A stretch of DNA of 64,000 bases from Thalassospira marina (lineage in GTDB: Bacteria; Pseudomonadota; Alphaproteobacteria; Rhodospirillales; Thalassospiraceae). Below, piece after piece: positions 63,801-64,000 of the stretch. Numbering within the stretch: position 1 is the first letter of the stretch; each line of letters opens with the position of its first letter. The notes under the pieces were generated by a model that was not told the DNA's origin, made no database searches, and worked only from the letters and a program-made list of their open reading frames with translations. The DNA is taken from the NCBI RefSeq assembly GCF_002844375.1, contig NZ_CP024199.1, positions 2,892,001 through 2,956,000 on the forward strand, given 5' to 3'. The position numbers and the translations under genes were made by a program.

Positions 63801-64000
63801 ACCGTGACCACCATTCTTGGTCTGGTGCCGATGGTCTTTCAGATCAATATCGACTTTGTCACCCGTGAATTTTCCATCGGTGCACCGTCAACCCAGTGGT
63901 GGGTACAATTGGCAACCTCGATTGCCTTTGGCCTGACCTTTGCGACGGTTCTGACGCTGGTCTTTACGCCCTGCGCCCTCCTGATGGTGGCCCGAATGGG
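60885..64000 (+). CDS. RND efflux transporter permease (partial, runs off window)
   Basis: An AcrB/HAE-type inner-membrane pump. I translated the start from ATG 60885 (AAGGA upstream) and followed the frame through TM4 without a stop; sampled downstream segments to 64000 stay in the same frame (about 1038 codons). It starts MSLIDLALNRSRTVIM. TM4 reads GMLVDGAIVVTEYADR, with a single Asp (D397) and Gly where AcrB has a second Asp. The C-terminus lies outside. It is 26 bp downstream of the adaptor gene, forming a padR-adaptor-pump operon. Confidence 0.93.
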   Translation, partial: MSLIDLALNRSRTVIMTLILLLVAGWVGYNAIPKEADPDIQIPILYVLMHHEGISPEDAERLLLRPMEQQLRTIEGVKEMRSQAYQGGASVTLEFYSDINIDDALADVRERVDIAKSDLPDDTDDPEVHEVNLSLFPVLVVTLSGEVPERTLLRLARNLKDDIEGIPAVLEAKLAGDREELVEFVIDPMKIESYRLKGVDIVSLVRNSNSLVAAGALDTGAGRFNIKVPGLFEDVEDILNMPLIVDGDSVIRFRDIGEVHRTFKDATSFARLNGRPAIAIEVSKRVGENIIDVIDAVKAVTAEAAAAYPDTVKVTYSQDKSSDIRTMLTDLQNSVILAILLVMVVVIWSLGWRSGLLVGLAIPGSFLTAILILWALGMTVNIVVLFSLILAVGMLVDGAIVVTEYADRKMLDGLHRKQAYPLAAKRMAMPIIASTATTLAAFLPLAFWPDVVGDFMKFLPITVLFTLTASLAMALIFVPTVGAWFGKPGVAANDALDAVAAGETDKLEKLTGGTGFYIRVLRGSLRIYWLIIPLAFVILIAVWMAFGMFGKGFEFFPSVEPENAAVQIRARGNMSYYEQDALVHEVENRILTLDDQSETGHHWFDTVYSRSGDAGQGSDDTPEDVIGVIQLEYADWQVRPKAKEIEHKILDATRDLAGIQVEIRAAEAGPPQGKDVQIQLRSHYPELLDKTSAQIMDGLHKIGGLYNFEDGKSPPGIDWEYKVDRAQALKFGADIATIGNTVKLVTNGILFSTYRPDDSTEEIDIVGRFPQDRRTLEELQRLNIVTDKGLVPVSNFITRTAEPKTGTLHRVDSRRALTVKADVTEGILVDTKVQEVKQWLKTLDIDPRVNVEFKGQDEEQQKSADFLKNAFSVALFIMFIILVTQFNSITSSLLIMVAIIMSTAGVLGGLLLTGQAFSIVMNGIGIVALAGIVVNNNIVLIDTYDRLKLTADNIEDAILQTCAQRLRPVMLTTVTTILGLVPMVFQINIDFVTREFSIGAPSTQWWVQLATSIAFGLTFATVLTLVFTPCALLMVARM

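Noticed and set aside
1..64000. rRNA, tRNA, prophage, integrase or insertion sequence
   Set aside because: I looked for them and saw no transposase or integrase frame, no rRNA sequence and no convincing tRNA cloverleaf. A tRNA scan would be needed to be certain.

Overview
The window is a contiguous piece of a Gram-negative alphaproteobacterial chromosome. The gene set (NTR-type ptsP, lysC, ubiG, a DUF1178 gene, grxC, a ComF-family gene, an NDUFAF5-like methyltransferase, sfsA), the moderately high GC and the many low-complexity insertions suggest a marine member of Rhodospirillales, perhaps Thalassospira-like. That taxonomic guess is inference. I saw no rRNA, tRNA, CRISPR array, phage or insertion sequence.

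Layout. (1) 1-13 kb, housekeeping: a RodZ-like gene cut by the window edge, ptsP, a nitronate-monooxygenase-type flavoprotein and lysC on the minus strand; then a HAD hydrolase, an AraC regulator, a PEBP protein, ubiG and two tandem GNATs on the plus strand; then a membrane diguanylate cyclase and a DUF1178 protein. (2) 13.5-17.7 kb: phoA behind a clear Pho box, followed by a three-gene operon (Tat-exported DUF3299-like protein, ABC ATPase, FtsX-type permease with a His/Asp-rich loop) that looks metal related. (3) 17.8-30 kb: nitrilase, grxC, ComF-family protein, LysR/GST pair, a 790-aa flavin/ferredoxin fusion, the NDUFAF5-like methyltransferase, a DUF6500-like gene, sfsA, map, an MFS exporter and an isochorismatase-type hydrolase. 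(4) 30-37 kb: regulators and their neighbours (MarR; MarR with a fabF-type synthase; radC and a VOC protein; TetX-like monooxygenase divergent from MarR; aldo/keto reductase).

(5) 37.2-55.8 kb is the most interesting part: an aryl polyene (APE) biosynthesis cluster. Eighteen mostly overlapping plus-strand genes run from a small lipoprotein through a chain-length factor, acyltransferase, two ACPs, COG4648 membrane protein, acyl-ACP ligase fused to a dehydratase, glycosyltransferase-acyltransferase, aromatic ammonia-lyase, thioesterase, LolA-like carrier, MMPL exporter, FAD-dependent halogenase-like protein, DUF3261 lipoprotein, ketosynthase, dehydratase, ketoreductase and a second ketosynthase. 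A divergent phosphopantetheinyl transferase would activate the ACPs. The halogenase-like gene has both family fingerprints and the expected lysine, so the pigment may be halogenated, as xanthomonadins are. The ammonia-lyase suggests a starter made from an aromatic amino acid. I saw no apeB-type methyltransferase.

(6) 55.8-64 kb: a MipA/OmpV outer-membrane protein, a membrane-anchored AraC regulator with a very long linker, then a PadR regulator with twin operators in front of an RND efflux adaptor and pump; the pump gene runs off the right edge.
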